Source: Phaeodactylibacter sp964397205
Lineage (GTDB): Bacteria > Bacteroidota > Bacteroidia > Chitinophagales > Saprospiraceae
Direction of reading: 5' to 3'
NCBI GenBank assembly: GCA_964397205.1
Contig: CAYNIT010000106.1
Span: forward strand, 1 to 13,747
DNA: 13,747 bases
Within the stretch, counting starts at the first letter, position 1. Each line of letters opens with the position of its first letter. Below the pieces are notes generated by a model. That model had not been told where the DNA came from, did not search any database, and saw only the letters and a list, made by a program, of their open reading frames with translations. Shown piece by piece: positions 13,230-13,747 of this stretch. A program made the translations under genes and the position numbers.

Positions 13230-13747
13230 GCCCGTACGGCATTTGATAGACCGCCTGGCCCGCTTGGTTTTTGCCATAGCCGCATTCTTATCAGTAGGGA
13301 TACTGCTCGGCATTTTCGTCATGCTTCTGTACAACGGTGCAAAAGCTTTTGAGGCTATCTCGCTGAGTTCTTTTTTCCTAAGTACAGAGTGGAACCCCTC
13401 CGCCTACGGCGCTCCTTCCTTCGGGGTGCTTTCCATGGTTGCCAGTACCTTACTGGTCACCTTTGGTGCGATGGTCATCGCCGTGCCGCTTGGTATTGGT
13501 GCAGCAGCCTATTTGTCGGAGGTGGCTAGCGAGCGGGTTCGGGAAATTCTGAAGCCCACCATCGAGCTGCTTGCCGCTATACCTTCCGTGGCGGTGGGCT
13601 TTATTGGGATCGTGGTGGTAGGCCCTTTTCTGTCCAGTGTTTTTGGCCTCAACAACGGGCTGAATGCGCTGAACGGCTCCATTCTGCTGGCAGTCATGTC
13701 GCTGCCTACCATTATTACGGTAGCGGAGGACGCCATCCGCTCAGTGC
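13219..13747 (+). CDS. pstC: Phosphate ABC transporter permease PstC (3' partial, runs off the window)
   Basis: The ATG at 13219-13221 opens a frame that reads to the window end without a stop (176 codons). It begins MVSKPVRHLIDRLARLVFAI, continues with a first membrane helix (LSVGILLGIFVMLLYNGAKAF) and the PstC-typical periplasmic segment (FFLSTEWNPSA ... GVLSMVASTLLVTFGAMVIAVPLGIGAAAYLSE). Then come the permease core LLAAIPSVAVGFIGIVVVGPFL and SILLAVMSLPTIITVAEDAIRSV. PstC and PstA form the membrane channel of the phosphate importer. Its start overlaps the pstS stop by 11 nt, so translation is probably coupled. No open frame with a stop exists because the gene is cut by the window edge. PstA and PstB are expected to follow. 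Confidence 0.93.
   Translation, partial: MVSKPVRHLIDRLARLVFAIAAFLSVGILLGIFVMLLYNGAKAFEAISLSSFFLSTEWNPSAYGAPSFGVLSMVASTLLVTFGAMVIAVPLGIGAAAYLSEVASERVREILKPTIELLAAIPSVAVGFIGIVVVGPFLSSVFGLNNGLNALNGSILLAVMSLPTIITVAEDAIRSV

Noticed and set aside
12678..13334. 218-codon open frame on - strand spanning pstS and pstC
   Set aside because: Antisense to two well-recognised genes and without a recognisable domain.

Overview
This is a chromosomal stretch of a Bacteroidota bacterium, most likely of the Saprospiria (Lewinella-like) group, at roughly 50% GC. The evidence is the set of Bacteroidota-style promoters (TAnnTTTG -7 boxes), a sigma/anti-sigma gene pair with an exported carboxypeptidase-regulatory-like lipoprotein beside it, a tricorn-type protease, and small beta-barrel proteins. 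I have no homology search, so the taxonomic placement is inference. No rRNA, tRNA, CRISPR array, insertion sequence or prophage block is visible.

Left edge (1-2046). The first ~220-240 bases do not belong with the rest. They are about 70% GC by hand count and encode, on the + strand, a piece of the 3'-5' exonuclease domain of DNA polymerase I. They abut, in opposite orientation, the truncated 3' part of a tricorn-like (S41 family) periplasmic protease gene on the - strand. That gene keeps its signal peptide and beta-propeller part but has lost the PDZ and protease domains. An assembly chimera at a contig end is the simplest reading.

Middle (2274-6494). A MATE efflux transporter (+) with a near-leaderless promoter converges on an M16 zinc peptidase (-). 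A 384-base gap follows with three successive hairpins, the last followed by T5, which could be a small structured RNA read on the + strand. Next is a minus-strand protein with an AntA-antirepressor-like N-terminus and its own good Bacteroidota promoter, then a 313-base T-rich gap.

Signalling block (6495-10256). A small exported beta-barrel-like protein (+) converges on a minus-strand run: surface lipoprotein, ECF sigma factor, then a protein with a single membrane helix and a C-terminal beta-barrel-like region that is probably the anti-sigma partner. The sigma gene carries an A AAA AAG slippery heptamer. A -1 shift there would end the protein 6 nt before the anti-sigma start, whereas the unshifted frame runs 154 nt into the anti-sigma gene.

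Right part (10484-13747). An exported helical protein of unknown function and two tandem CBS-pair proteins form an apparent operon closed by a strong hairpin. A phosphate ABC transporter operon follows: pstS, with an unclear N-terminus, overlapping pstC by 11 nt. pstC runs off the end. The association of CBS-pair (adenine-nucleotide-sensing) proteins with Pst suggests energy- or phosphate-status control, but this rests on position only.
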